A stretch of 64,000 nt of DNA, taken from positions 21,685 through 85,684 of the forward strand of contig JAZLAU010000012.1 in assembly GCA_045613305.1 (NCBI GenBank), given 5' to 3'. This stretch comes from SFTJ01 sp045613305 (GTDB taxonomy: Bacteria; Bacteroidota; Bacteroidia; Bacteroidales; Muribaculaceae). Below the pieces are notes generated by a model. The model was not told the origin of the DNA and did no database searches. It saw only the letters and a list, made by a program, of their open reading frames with translations. Position numbers and translations under genes: made by a program. Of this stretch, positions 36,008 to 44,894 are shown one piece after another (position 1 is the stretch's first letter; every line of letters begins with the position of its first letter).

Positions 36008-37919
36008 GCATAATGACATCCATAGCATACTCAATAAGTATTGGGGATACCCAAAGTTTCGTGAACTTCAAGAAGAAATAATTAATTCCGTACTCGATGG
36101 TCACGACACTTTGGGTTTAATGCCCACAGGTGGCGGCAAATCAATAACCTTTCAGGTGCCAGCTATGTTCTTAGAAGGCATGGCATTAGTGATTACTCCT
36201 ATCATATCACTGATGAAAGACCAGGTTGACAACCTTAAGGAAAGAGGAATAAAGGCCACATACCTTCACTCTGGATTAACAATAACCGAACGGAAAAAAG
36301 TAATTGAGAAATGCGCTAACGGCAATTGCAAATTTCTCTACATATCACCCGAACGTTTGGGCTCTGATACTTTTTTAAACCAAATAAAATCTATCAACAT
36401 TTCCTTGATTGTTGTAGATGAGGCCCACTGTATTTCACAATGGGGATATGATTTCCGTCCATCTTTTCTTAAAATCACTCGAATCCGCGAAATCAAGCCA
36501 AATGTCCCAATTTTGGCTTTAACTGCAACAGCCACTAATCTTGTTGCCAACGACATCATCAACAAGTTAGCCCTACGCAGTCCTAACATATTCCGTAAGA
36601 GTTTCGTTCGTAATAATCTGTCGTACGTTGTACGCAGAACAGAAGATAAGAATGGCCAATTATTCAACATTCTTAATAATGTGCCGGGCAGCGCCATAGT
36701 GTATGTCAGAAGCCGCAAAAAAGCCAAACAAATATCCGACGAACTTAACTTTAAAGGGTTTTCTTGTGAGTTTTATCATGCAGGACTATCAACCGAAGAA
36801 AAGAACGACAAACAAAACAAGTGGAAATCTAACGAATTAAGAGTTATGGTTGCCACTAATGCGTTCGGCATGGGCATAGACAAACCAGATGTACGCGTAG
36901 TGGTACACACCGACATACCTAATTCTCTCGAAGAATACTATCAAGAAGCAGGACGTGCCGGACGAGACGGAAAACACTCCTACGCAGTGCTTTTAGTTTC
37001 GAAAACCGACAAGGCCACCTTAAAAAAAAGAATCAACGAATCATTCCCCGACAAAGATTTCATTAAAACTATATACGAAAAGCTTTGCGACTTTTTGAGT
37101 GTACCTATTGGCTACGGATATTCGCAAACATTTGAGTTTAACTTTAATCTGTTTTGTAAGAATTTCGACTTGCCTCTTCTGCCAACACACAGCGCTTTAA
37201 AAATACTTACAAGGGCTGGCTATATCGATTACATTGAAGAAATCGACACTCAAGCAAGAGTAATGATTCAGGCTGATAAATCTGAGTTATATAACCTATC
37301 AACTGAAAACAAGCCAAAACTCGACGATGTGCTACAAGCACTGCTTCGAACATACACCGGCCTTTTTGCCGATTACGTTTTCATCAACGAACCTTTGTTA
37401 TCATACAACTCAGGACTTTCAGAAGAAATCATATATGATTCGCTTATTACATTAACTAAAATGCACATATTGCATTACATTCCACGCAAGCGTACTCCGT
37501 ATATCGTATTCACCACCTCCAGAGAAGACAAGAAAGACATTATTATACCTAAATACGCTTATCAAGATTTAAAAGACCGCTTGTCTGAACGAATAGATGC
37601 AATGATTGAATATTCGTATTCGGAAACCGGATGTCGCGAAGCAATTTTAACCAATTATTTTGACGAAAACACTCTACACGAATGCGGACACTGTGACTTA
37701 TGTATTGAAAGAAAGAAAAAATCAAACCACACTGCCAAAGACGTTCAAGATGGCATTTTATATATGACATCAATAAAACCTCGCAGCATCACCGATTTAA
37801 CATCTACATTAAGTTTCCCAAAAGATGAGATTTTCGAGATGCTTTCATTTCTTATTGAAGAGGGATTTGTAGTTCAACTTGAAGACAACACTTACACAAA
37901 CCCAAACAAAATCAAATAA
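36000..37919 (+). CDS. recQ: ATP-dependent DNA helicase RecQ
   Basis: 3'-5' helicase of recombination pathways. Walker A MPTGGGKS includes Lys47; motif II is DEAHCISQWGYDFRP; motif VI lies in YYQEAGRAGRDG. The zinc-binding region has Cys residues in GCREAILTNYF and ECGHCDLC. The C-terminal part after the zinc motif is short (about 60 residues) with a winged-helix-like segment, and no clear HRDC domain. The 639-residue length fits a Bacteroidetes RecQ paralogue. It overlaps recJ by 8 bases and ends at a strong terminator. Confidence 0.93.
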   Translation: MPKHNDIHSILNKYWGYPKFRELQEEIINSVLDGHDTLGLMPTGGGKSITFQVPAMFLEGMALVITPIISLMKDQVDNLKERGIKATYLHSGLTITERKKVIEKCANGNCKFLYISPERLGSDTFLNQIKSINISLIVVDEAHCISQWGYDFRPSFLKITRIREIKPNVPILALTATATNLVANDIINKLALRSPNIFRKSFVRNNLSYVVRRTEDKNGQLFNILNNVPGSAIVYVRSRKKAKQISDELNFKGFSCEFYHAGLSTEEKNDKQNKWKSNELRVMVATNAFGMGIDKPDVRVVVHTDIPNSLEEYYQEAGRAGRDGKHSYAVLLVSKTDKATLKKRINESFPDKDFIKTIYEKLCDFLSVPIGYGYSQTFEFNFNLFCKNFDLPLLPTHSALKILTRAGYIDYIEEIDTQARVMIQADKSELYNLSTENKPKLDDVLQALLRTYTGLFADYVFINEPLLSYNSGLSEEIIYDSLITLTKMHILHYIPRKRTPYIVFTTSREDKKDIIIPKYAYQDLKDRLSERIDAMIEYSYSETGCREAILTNYFDENTLHECGHCDLCIERKKKSNHTAKDVQDGILYMTSIKPRSITDLTSTLSFPKDEIFEMLSFLIEEGFVVQLEDNTYTNPNKIK

Positions 37920-37924
37920 ATAAA

Positions 37925-37956
37925 AAAAACTTCTTGCTTTCCAGCAAGAAGTTTTT
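37925..37956. terminator. Bidirectional terminator between recQ and the TPR gene
   Basis: AAAAACTTCTTGCT (37925-37938) and AGCAAGAAGTTTTT (37943-37956) form a perfect 14-bp stem with A and T flanks serving both strands. Confidence 0.9.
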
Positions 37957-37977
37957 CATTTATGTTTTAACTAAGTA

Positions 37978-39225
37978 TTACTTTCCTTCAAGAGCATTCA
38001 ACTTAGCTTCTTCGTTAAGTTGATAATAAATGTTTGAAAGAGCGCGCTTGCAATCAGCATTAGAAGGATCCAATTCATAGCATTTTTCCAAATAAGGAAG
38101 AGCTTCACGATACAATGGATCAGTTAATGCAGCAAGTTGTGCACCTGAAAGTTTTTCATTTTCTTCAGCAACCTTAATGGCCTTGTTGAAGTACATACGG
38201 CCAAGGTCAAAGTGACCCTTAGCATATTCAGGATTTGAAGCTACAGCCTTCTTGAAATATTCAATAGCTTCTTCAATCTTACCTTCTTGTTCTAGCAATA
38301 CGCCCTTCAAGTCCAAATATTCTTCATTAGTTGGGTTGTCAGCAATAGTTTGATCCATAATCTTATTTGCTTCGTCATATTGCTCCTTGTTTAGAAGGTC
38401 ATTAACGATAACTCTTACATAAGTGTTATCAATCTTACCATGCAATGGATAAGCTTCCTTTGCAATCTTAACCAATTCAACCTCATTGTTAGGAATTGAA
38501 GCAGCCACACTCATTGAGTAATCGAATGTTTCCTTATCCAAACGACCCTTAGCACGAGCTTGTTCGAAAGCCTTAGCTGCGCCATGTAGGTCTTCAGCTT
38601 GCCATGCAGAAACACCTTGATAGAATCTCATTTGGCCAATGATTGTGTCAACCATTTCTGGCTTTTGATTGCCAAGATAATCAGCATTTTCAAAATCACA
38701 ATAAGTGCCCCAGCAAAGTGATGCATTCTTATAATCCTTAGCGTCATAGAATGCATTACCTGCATGCATAAAGTCGTTTACGTGACCAGCCAAAGTGCTA
38801 ACGATGTCCTTTGTATGCTTAGTCTTATACTTTATTTCACCAGTCTTCTTGTCGCGCTTTGGACTTCCGTCTTTATTTAGTTCAGCAACTTTGTCAAGTT
38901 CCAATGCCTTCTTGTAGTAATCCAAACCTTGTAGAAGAGCTTCAGCCATAGCTTTTTCGTCTACTGGCTTACCAATAGCTCTTTCACCAACACACTTGTC
39001 ATAGAAACCATAACAAGTCTTACCTGCAATAAACCAAGTTTGAGCAGCATCCTTTGTTTCTGCATTTTCCAATGCTGGCTTGATTTTTTTCATTGCATTT
39101 TTTAGAGTACCAGAATTGGCGCTCATTCCACCAATTTCTCTTTTAACTTCGTCCACCAAGCTCTTTTGAGCAAAAACTGATGTAGACAAAGCAGCACATG
39201 CTAATAATAGAACCAATTTTTTCAT
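37978..39225 (-). CDS. Exported TPR-repeat protein
   Basis: A 415-residue protein with a classical signal peptide (residues 1-19, ending SVFAQ). It carries several TPR units, clearest near the C-terminus: NEEYLDLKGVLLEQEGKIEE, AIEYFKKAVASNPEYAKGHF and ALPYLEKCYELDPSNADCKR. Likely periplasmic and possibly abundant, since codon use is of the highly expressed type. It lies 46 bases downstream of gyrA on the same strand and could share its transcript. Function unknown. Confidence 0.82.
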   Translation of the reverse strand: MKKLVLLLACAALSTSVFAQKSLVDEVKREIGGMSANSGTLKNAMKKIKPALENAETKDAAQTWFIAGKTCYGFYDKCVGERAIGKPVDEKAMAEALLQGLDYYKKALELDKVAELNKDGSPKRDKKTGEIKYKTKHTKDIVSTLAGHVNDFMHAGNAFYDAKDYKNASLCWGTYCDFENADYLGNQKPEMVDTIIGQMRFYQGVSAWQAEDLHGAAKAFEQARAKGRLDKETFDYSMSVAASIPNNEVELVKIAKEAYPLHGKIDNTYVRVIVNDLLNKEQYDEANKIMDQTIADNPTNEEYLDLKGVLLEQEGKIEEAIEYFKKAVASNPEYAKGHFDLGRMYFNKAIKVAEENEKLSGAQLAALTDPLYREALPYLEKCYELDPSNADCKRALSNIYYQLNEEAKLNALEGK

Positions 39226-39271
39226 GTTATCTAATTTTTTTGTTAATGATTATTCTTTTTTATTTAGACTT

Positions 39272-41803
39272 TCAATCTTCTGTTTGGTTTAATGTTTCGT
39301 TGCTTTCATCATTCAACGCCTCAACATTTTGAGTTTCGTCTATTTCTTCAAGCATTTCTACATCTTTTTCAGAATCAACCTTACATATTGAAGAAATAAC
39401 ATCCTTACGTTTTTCCAAGTTAATCAGTTTAACGCCCTGAGTTGCGCGTCCCATAACTCTCAAATCTGAAACCTTCAAACGGATGGTGATTCCCGACTTA
39501 TTAATAATAACCAAATCGTTATCATCAGTAACATTCTTAATTGCCACCAATTGACCAGTCTTTTCAGTGATATTTAGAGTCTTAACACCCTTACCACCGC
39601 GATTTGTAATTCGGTAATTTTCAAGAGCAGAACGCTTGCCATAGCCATTTTCAGAAACCACAAGAATATCTTCAGAAGTGTTTTCATCTACACATATCAT
39701 GCCTATCACTTCATCATCACCGGTAATTTCCATACCCTTTACACCTGTGGCATTTCTACCCATAACTCTCACCTTTTCTTCTGGGAATCTGATTGCTCTA
39801 CCCAATCTGTCGGCAAGAATTATTTGTGAATTGCCGTTAGTCATAGCCACTTCTATCACGCTGTCGTCTTCACGAATATTAATAGCAATGATGCCCTTTG
39901 TGCGTGGACGCGAGTAATCGGCCAATGTGGTCTTCTTCACAATACCCTTCTTTGTACAGAAGATTATGCTATGTGAATCGTTATATTCAGGGTCACTTAG
40001 GCTTTCCACACAAATGAAAGCAGTGATTTTATCGTCAGGCTCAATGTTAAGCATATTTTGTATTGCTCTGCCCTTTGTATTGCGAGCTCCTTCATGAATT
40101 TCAAATACACGCATCCAATAGCAACGACCCTTTTGAGTGAAGAACAACATATAGTTGTGCATTGTTGCTGGATATATATATTCAATGAAGTCGTCGTCGC
40201 GAGTATCGCTTCCCTTTATGCCTACGCCGCCTCTATGTTGCGCCTTAAATTCAGCCAATGCTGTTCTCTTAATGTAACCATTGTGGCTAATAGTAATAAC
40301 CACAGGTTCATTAGCATACATATCCTCAATCGAGAACTCTCCTTCATCTGGATGAATTTCTGTTTTGCGCTCATCGCCAAACTTTTCACGAACTTCTTCA
40401 AGTTCAGTGATAACCACACGTCTGCGTTCTTCCGGATCAGTCAGAATCAAATTCAACTTTTCGATGAGTTTCATCAAATCGTCATATTCTGCGCGAAGTT
40501 TATCTTGTTCAAGATTTGTCAATTGACGCAAACGCATTTGAACAATAGCATTAGCCTGTTCTTCGTCAAGGTCGAAACGTGTGCACAAACGTGATTTTGC
40601 CTCTTCAATGTTTGAGCTCGACTTGATAATTTGAATCACTTCATCGATATTGTCAGAAGCAACTATCAAGCCCTGTACGATGTGCGCTCTTGCTTCAGCT
40701 TTCGCCAATTGGAATTTTGTGCGTCGAATGACAACCTCATGACGGAATTGCAAGAAATGATATAGCATTTCTTTTAAGTTCAACGTCATTGGTCGACCAT
40801 TAACCAAAGCAATATTGTTAACGCTAAAAGAAGACTGCAATTCAGTCATCTTAAACAATTTGTTTAACACAACATTAGAATTTGCATCTTTACGAACATC
40901 TATCACTATTCGCATACCATTGCGGTCACTTTCGTCATTTACGTTCGAAATGCCTTCAATCTTTTTTTCATTAACAAGATCTGCAATCTTCATAATTAGC
41001 AGACGCTTATTAACATTATATGGAATTTCTGTTACGATAATTCTTTCGTGTTCAGCCTCGGTTTCAATCTCAGTCTTTGCTCTTACAACAATACGTCCCT
41101 TACCAGTTTCGAATGCTTCACGAACGCCCGAAATACCATAAATGATACCTCCTGTTGGGAAATCTGGCGCCTTAATGTGCTGCATCAGTTCATCAACAGT
41201 GATATCGGGGTTATTTTCTAATGCAATACATGCATTAATCGATTCCGTAAGGTTATGAGGCGGCATATTTGTAGCCATACCTACTGCAATACCCGACGCA
41301 CCGTTAACCAAAAGGTTAGGGAATCGTGTAGGCATCACGGTTGGCTCTGGCAAGGTGTTATCGAAGTTCATTGTGAAGTCTACTGTATCTTCATCAATGT
41401 CACGCATCATTTCTTCACCCATCTTGGCCAAACGTGCTTCTGTGTAACGCATTGCAGCAGCGCCGTCACCGTCAACCGAGCCAAAGTTACCTTGTCCGTC
41501 AACTAAGGCATATCGCATTGCCCAACTTTGAGCCATACGAACCATTGCGCCATACACCGAAGAATCGCCGTGTGGGTGAAACTTACCAAGCACATCGCCC
41601 ACAATACGAGCAGATTTCTTATAAGGCGCTGTTGAAAAGTTACCCAACTTCTCCATCCCGTATAGCACTCTACGGTGCACAGGCTTAAAGCCATCGCGAA
41701 CATCTGGCAACGCTCTCGAAACAATCACCGACATAGAATAGTCGATGTAAGCCGAACACATTTGACTCTCAATATTGATCTTTTGTATACGATCGTTATT
41801 CAT
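39272..41803 (-). CDS. gyrA: DNA gyrase subunit A
   Basis: Breakage-reunion subunit of gyrase. The catalytic Tyr is residue 120 in AMRYTEARL. The quinolone-resistance region HPHGDSSVYGAMVRM places Ser81 at E. coli position 83 and Gly85 at position 87 (Asp in E. coli). The C-terminal domain has six beta-pinwheel repeats, and the motif TNRGGKGVKTL is a GyrA-box variant (E. coli QRRGGKG), which supports gyrase over topoisomerase IV. The acidic C-terminal tail is typical. Length 843 is normal. No GyrB is adjacent. Confidence 0.95.
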   Translation of the reverse strand: MNNDRIQKINIESQMCSAYIDYSMSVIVSRALPDVRDGFKPVHRRVLYGMEKLGNFSTAPYKKSARIVGDVLGKFHPHGDSSVYGAMVRMAQSWAMRYALVDGQGNFGSVDGDGAAAMRYTEARLAKMGEEMMRDIDEDTVDFTMNFDNTLPEPTVMPTRFPNLLVNGASGIAVGMATNMPPHNLTESINACIALENNPDITVDELMQHIKAPDFPTGGIIYGISGVREAFETGKGRIVVRAKTEIETEAEHERIIVTEIPYNVNKRLLIMKIADLVNEKKIEGISNVNDESDRNGMRIVIDVRKDANSNVVLNKLFKMTELQSSFSVNNIALVNGRPMTLNLKEMLYHFLQFRHEVVIRRTKFQLAKAEARAHIVQGLIVASDNIDEVIQIIKSSSNIEEAKSRLCTRFDLDEEQANAIVQMRLRQLTNLEQDKLRAEYDDLMKLIEKLNLILTDPEERRRVVITELEEVREKFGDERKTEIHPDEGEFSIEDMYANEPVVITISHNGYIKRTALAEFKAQHRGGVGIKGSDTRDDDFIEYIYPATMHNYMLFFTQKGRCYWMRVFEIHEGARNTKGRAIQNMLNIEPDDKITAFICVESLSDPEYNDSHSIIFCTKKGIVKKTTLADYSRPRTKGIIAINIREDDSVIEVAMTNGNSQIILADRLGRAIRFPEEKVRVMGRNATGVKGMEITGDDEVIGMICVDENTSEDILVVSENGYGKRSALENYRITNRGGKGVKTLNITEKTGQLVAIKNVTDDNDLVIINKSGITIRLKVSDLRVMGRATQGVKLINLEKRKDVISSICKVDSEKDVEMLEEIDETQNVEALNDESNETLNQTED

Positions 41804-41928
41804 CTTTTGTCTTTAAAATTAAACAAGTAACTTGCGCCATAAATCAGTGTACTGCAAAGCAAAATACCGACGCAAATTTTTTATAATATCAACATACAAA
41901 GATAGCAAAAATAGTTCACATTTTTAGG

Positions 41929-41958
41929 TTTGAAACCAATTAAAAATGCTATTTTTGC
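41929..41958 (+). promoter_or_regulatory. Full -33/-7 promoter for the EamA transporter gene
   Basis: TTTG (41929-41932), 17 bases, then TATTTTTGC (41950-41958): both Bacteroidetes elements are exact. Predicted start is near 41963, which rules out the upstream TTG at 41930 as a start codon and supports ATG 41981. Confidence 0.75.
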
Positions 41959-41980
41959 AAATAATAATGATTTTAAACCA

Positions 41981-42898
41981 ATGACCTTTTCCTCGAAGCA
42001 TAACACACAAGCCAACAAAGCAAAATATTACGCTTACGCCCTCCTTGTTGTATTCTCATGGGGCGTATCTTTTGTTAACACAAAGGTGCTTCTTGATTAC
42101 GGATTGACACCGAATGTCATATACCTCTATCGTTTCACTTTAGCATATCTGCTGCTGCTCATAATCAGCAAATTCAAAGTTTCCATACTACCCCTAAAAG
42201 ATGAATTAACAGCAGCGTGCTGCGGACTTTTTGGAGGCACCATATATTTCATCGCCGAAAACACAGCTCTTAAACTAACTTTAGTGTCAAACGTGGCCTT
42301 TGTTGTCAACACAGCACCGCTCCTAACAGCTTTGTTAATATTTGTGTTCCATAAAGAGGAAAAACTCTCACGAAACATGATTATTGGGTCACTGATAGCC
42401 CTCTGCGGTTCATCGCTAATAATATTCCAAAAAGGATTTTCTCTTGGCAATGGCGTGCTGGGCAGCATACTCGCACTAACAGCAGCGTTATCATGGGCCA
42501 TCTATTCATTGCTCTTAAAGAAAATCGAAAACAAATACCAAGTCACCGAACTAACCCGCAAAATATTTTTCTACGGCATCATAAGCTCACTTATCTTCAC
42601 AGCTGCCAACAACGACTCCTACAACATTCAGCTTTTAGCCCAACCGGTAGTATTAGGCAATCTTTTGTTTTTAGGCATCGTATGCTCCCTCATGGGGTTC
42701 TATTTGTGGAACGTCACCGTTAAGGCATTAGGCGCTGTGAAAACATCAAATTTCTTATACATTTCCCCTATCATATCAATCATAATGTCAATAATTATTC
42801 TCAACGAGAGAGCAAGCGCAATCGGGCTGATTGGCTGCGCACTCACTTTGACCGGGGTAATCATTGCCGACAAAAAGCAAAAATGCCCACGCCAATAA
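41981..42898 (+). CDS. EamA/DMT-superfamily transporter
   Basis: Inner-membrane drug/metabolite transporter, 305 residues from ATG 41981. An upstream TTG start at 41930 is rejected because it overlaps the -33/-7 promoter. Ten hydrophobic segments are arranged as two EamA repeats; typical sequences are VVFSWGVSFVNTKVLLDYG, SLIALCGSSLIIFQKG in the first half and ALTAALSWAIYSLLLKK, ILNERASAIGLIGCALTLTGV in the second. Substrate is unknown. The stop lies inside the terminator stem. Confidence 0.88.
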   Translation: MTFSSKHNTQANKAKYYAYALLVVFSWGVSFVNTKVLLDYGLTPNVIYLYRFTLAYLLLLIISKFKVSILPLKDELTAACCGLFGGTIYFIAENTALKLTLVSNVAFVVNTAPLLTALLIFVFHKEEKLSRNMIIGSLIALCGSSLIIFQKGFSLGNGVLGSILALTAALSWAIYSLLLKKIENKYQVTELTRKIFFYGIISSLIFTAANNDSYNIQLLAQPVVLGNLLFLGIVCSLMGFYLWNVTVKALGAVKTSNFLYISPIISIIMSIIILNERASAIGLIGCALTLTGVIIADKKQKCPRQ

Positions 42899-42919
42899 AA
42901 AAGGCGCAGGCATTTTTAT
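42881..42919 (+). terminator. Intrinsic terminator overlapping the EamA stop
   Basis: AAATGCC-cac-GCC (42881-42893) pairs with GGC-gca-GGCATTT (42903-42915), followed by T-rich sequence. The stop codon (42896-42898) is in the loop. It may also serve the converging nucleotidyltransferase gene. Confidence 0.7.
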
Positions 42920-42941
42920 TTTTTTTATTATTTGTCTTGAT

Positions 42942-43844
42942 TTAGAACATCTTTTCTGGATATTCACCACATGCATGCAATTCTGCAAGCTTATCAACCA
43001 CGCCTTGGCGGTCGGCTGCATATGTTACACCAAACCACTTAGAGGTTGTGTCAAGCACCTTAACCTTAGCAGTGCCGTTAGTCACTAGTTCATTCACAAC
43101 CAATGGGATAAAGAATTCAGACTTTGGCTTTTCAATGTTTTCCTTCAAGAAGTCAACAAAATACTTTTCGCTGAATTCGAAGTAATCAGGAGTGAATCCC
43201 CATAAGTTCATCGATACTGGAGTGTTTGGCTCAAGAATTTGAGTTTCGCCGTTTTCGTCAACAAATGCAATTTCATGGTTTGCATCATATTCAATGGCCG
43301 TTCTTTCAACAACTGTTGTCAAGTATCCTTCTGTTGTTTCGCAAACACCGCGAGCCACAGAACCGCTTTCCGACATTGTGTTGCCAACACGGAAACCCAC
43401 CATACAATAATCGCCCTTGCCTTCCTTAGGTTCAGAAAGTTCCTTTGCAATTACAGCAAACGAATCTCTTCCGTAGAAGTCATCGGCATTGATTACAGCA
43501 AAAGGTTCCTTAATAACGTCCTTACCCATAAGAACAGCATGGTTAGTACCCCATGGCTTAGTGCGTTCCGCTGGGCACACAAAACCTTCTGGCAAAGCAT
43601 CAATTGCTTGGAAAACTACTTCTACTGGAACGTGGTTTTCATACTTAGAAAGAATCTTAGCGCGAAAATCATCTTCAAAATCCTTTCTAATAACAAAAAC
43701 AACCTTTCCGAATCCGCTACGAATAGCATCGTAGATTGAATAGTCCATGATAGTTTCTCCGTGAGGGCCAAGACCATCAAGTTGCTTTAGACCTCCGTAA
43801 CGACTGCCCATACCAGCAGCCAAAACAAATAATGTTGGTTTCAT
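42942..43844 (-). CDS. Sugar-phosphate nucleotidyltransferase in a galactose operon
   Basis: NTP_transferase-fold protein of 300 residues. The nucleotide loop is LAAGMGSRYGGLKQL (start), with GPHGETIMDYSIYDAIRSGF next; AVINADDFYGRDSF supplies the metal-binding Asp. These place it with sugar-1-phosphate nucleotidyltransferases. It is one base downstream of galM, so it belongs to the galK-galM operon. No galT is seen, so it may convert galactose-1-P or glucose-1-P to a UDP-sugar; this is inference. It could also serve another hexose pathway. Confidence 0.75.
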   Translation of the reverse strand: MKPTLFVLAAGMGSRYGGLKQLDGLGPHGETIMDYSIYDAIRSGFGKVVFVIRKDFEDDFRAKILSKYENHVPVEVVFQAIDALPEGFVCPAERTKPWGTNHAVLMGKDVIKEPFAVINADDFYGRDSFAVIAKELSEPKEGKGDYCMVGFRVGNTMSESGSVARGVCETTEGYLTTVVERTAIEYDANHEIAFVDENGETQILEPNTPVSMNLWGFTPDYFEFSEKYFVDFLKENIEKPKSEFFIPLVVNELVTNGTAKVKVLDTTSKWFGVTYAADRQGVVDKLAELHACGEYPEKMF

Positions 43845-43845
43845 T

Positions 43846-44889
43846 TTACTTTATATTGAATTTAAAAATAATTGCCTCCTTATATTCTTCGCCAGGCACC
43901 AACAATTGGCTTGGGAAATTTGGCTTATTTGGCGCGTCAGGCATACCTTGACATTCAATAGCCACTCCGTCATAATCGTTATACGAACGGCCAGACTTAC
44001 TTTCAGGGCTACCAGCCAACCAATTACCTGTATACACTTGTGCCGCAGGTTGAGTTGTCAACACCTCCAACACTCTGCCCGATTTTTTATCTTCAAGCGT
44101 TGCAACGTGTTTAAGTTCACCCTTCACCCAATTGTCAACCACCCAACAATTGTCATATCCTTTACCATAAACCAAGGCTGGGAAATCGGCCTTTATCTCC
44201 TTACCCAATGCCTTTGGCGCAGTGAAATCCATAGGAGTACCTGCCACTGGAGCAATCTCGCCCGTAGGTATCAACGTGTCATCGGTTGGCAAATAGTTAG
44301 AGCACGCAAGCCATAACTCTTGGTCAAAAATATCGCCCGAATTTTCTCCTGCCAAATTGAAATAAGCGTGGTTTGTCAAGTTAACAACGGTAGCCTTGTT
44401 TGTCGTTGCCGACATTATTATGGTCAGTTCATTGTCATCATTCCACGAATACTCAACTCTTGCAGCAAGTTCGCCAGGATAATTTTCTTCGCCATCAGCA
44501 CTCACGCGGGTGAACACAATCTTTTCGCCTTCAACCTTACTGTCCCAGATTTGATTTTGAAAACCTTCTGGACCGCCATGCAAAGCATTAGGCCCGTTAT
44601 TAATTGCCAATTGGTATTTAACACCATCAACAACTAAATTACCCTTTGCAATTCGATTGGCATATCGGCCTGGCACCTTTCCTGCACATGGGCCATCGTA
44701 ATAATACGATGTCGGGTCAGAATATCCTAACGCAACATCGGCCAAATTACCGTTTCTGTCAGGCACATTAACCGACACTATGCCACATCCTAAACTCGAC
44801 AAGACTACACTTGCCCCGCTTTCATTTGTTAATGTATAAAGTGTTATGTCACCCTTTTGTGACATAACACTTTTAGCTTCAATCTTCAT
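43846..44889 (-). CDS. galM: Aldose 1-epimerase
   Basis: Mutarotase interconverting alpha- and beta-D-galactose/glucose. The 347-residue beta-rich protein contains ANRIAKGN, NGPNALHGGPEGF (with catalytic-region His), TNHAYFNLAG carrying the catalytic His, and the catalytic Glu in VAIECQGMPDAPN. It lies 5 bases after galK and 1 before the nucleotidyltransferase, so it is translated as part of the galactose operon. Confidence 0.95.
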   Translation of the reverse strand: MKIEAKSVMSQKGDITLYTLTNESGASVVLSSLGCGIVSVNVPDRNGNLADVALGYSDPTSYYYDGPCAGKVPGRYANRIAKGNLVVDGVKYQLAINNGPNALHGGPEGFQNQIWDSKVEGEKIVFTRVSADGEENYPGELAARVEYSWNDDNELTIIMSATTNKATVVNLTNHAYFNLAGENSGDIFDQELWLACSNYLPTDDTLIPTGEIAPVAGTPMDFTAPKALGKEIKADFPALVYGKGYDNCWVVDNWVKGELKHVATLEDKKSGRVLEVLTTQPAAQVYTGNWLAGSPESKSGRSYNDYDGVAIECQGMPDAPNKPNFPSQLLVPGEEYKEAIIFKFNIK

Positions 44890-44894
44890 ACAAT

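Noticed and set aside
40058..40594. 178-codon plus-strand ORF
   Set aside because: Lies wholly inside gyrA on the opposite strand; its composition is that of an antisense shadow and gyrA is intact.
41930..41980. Upstream TTG start for the EamA transporter
   Set aside because: It overlaps an exact -33/-7 promoter; the ATG at 41981 is downstream of the predicted transcript start.
43239..43739. 166-codon plus-strand ORF
   Set aside because: Antisense to the intact nucleotidyltransferase gene, with no domain pattern.
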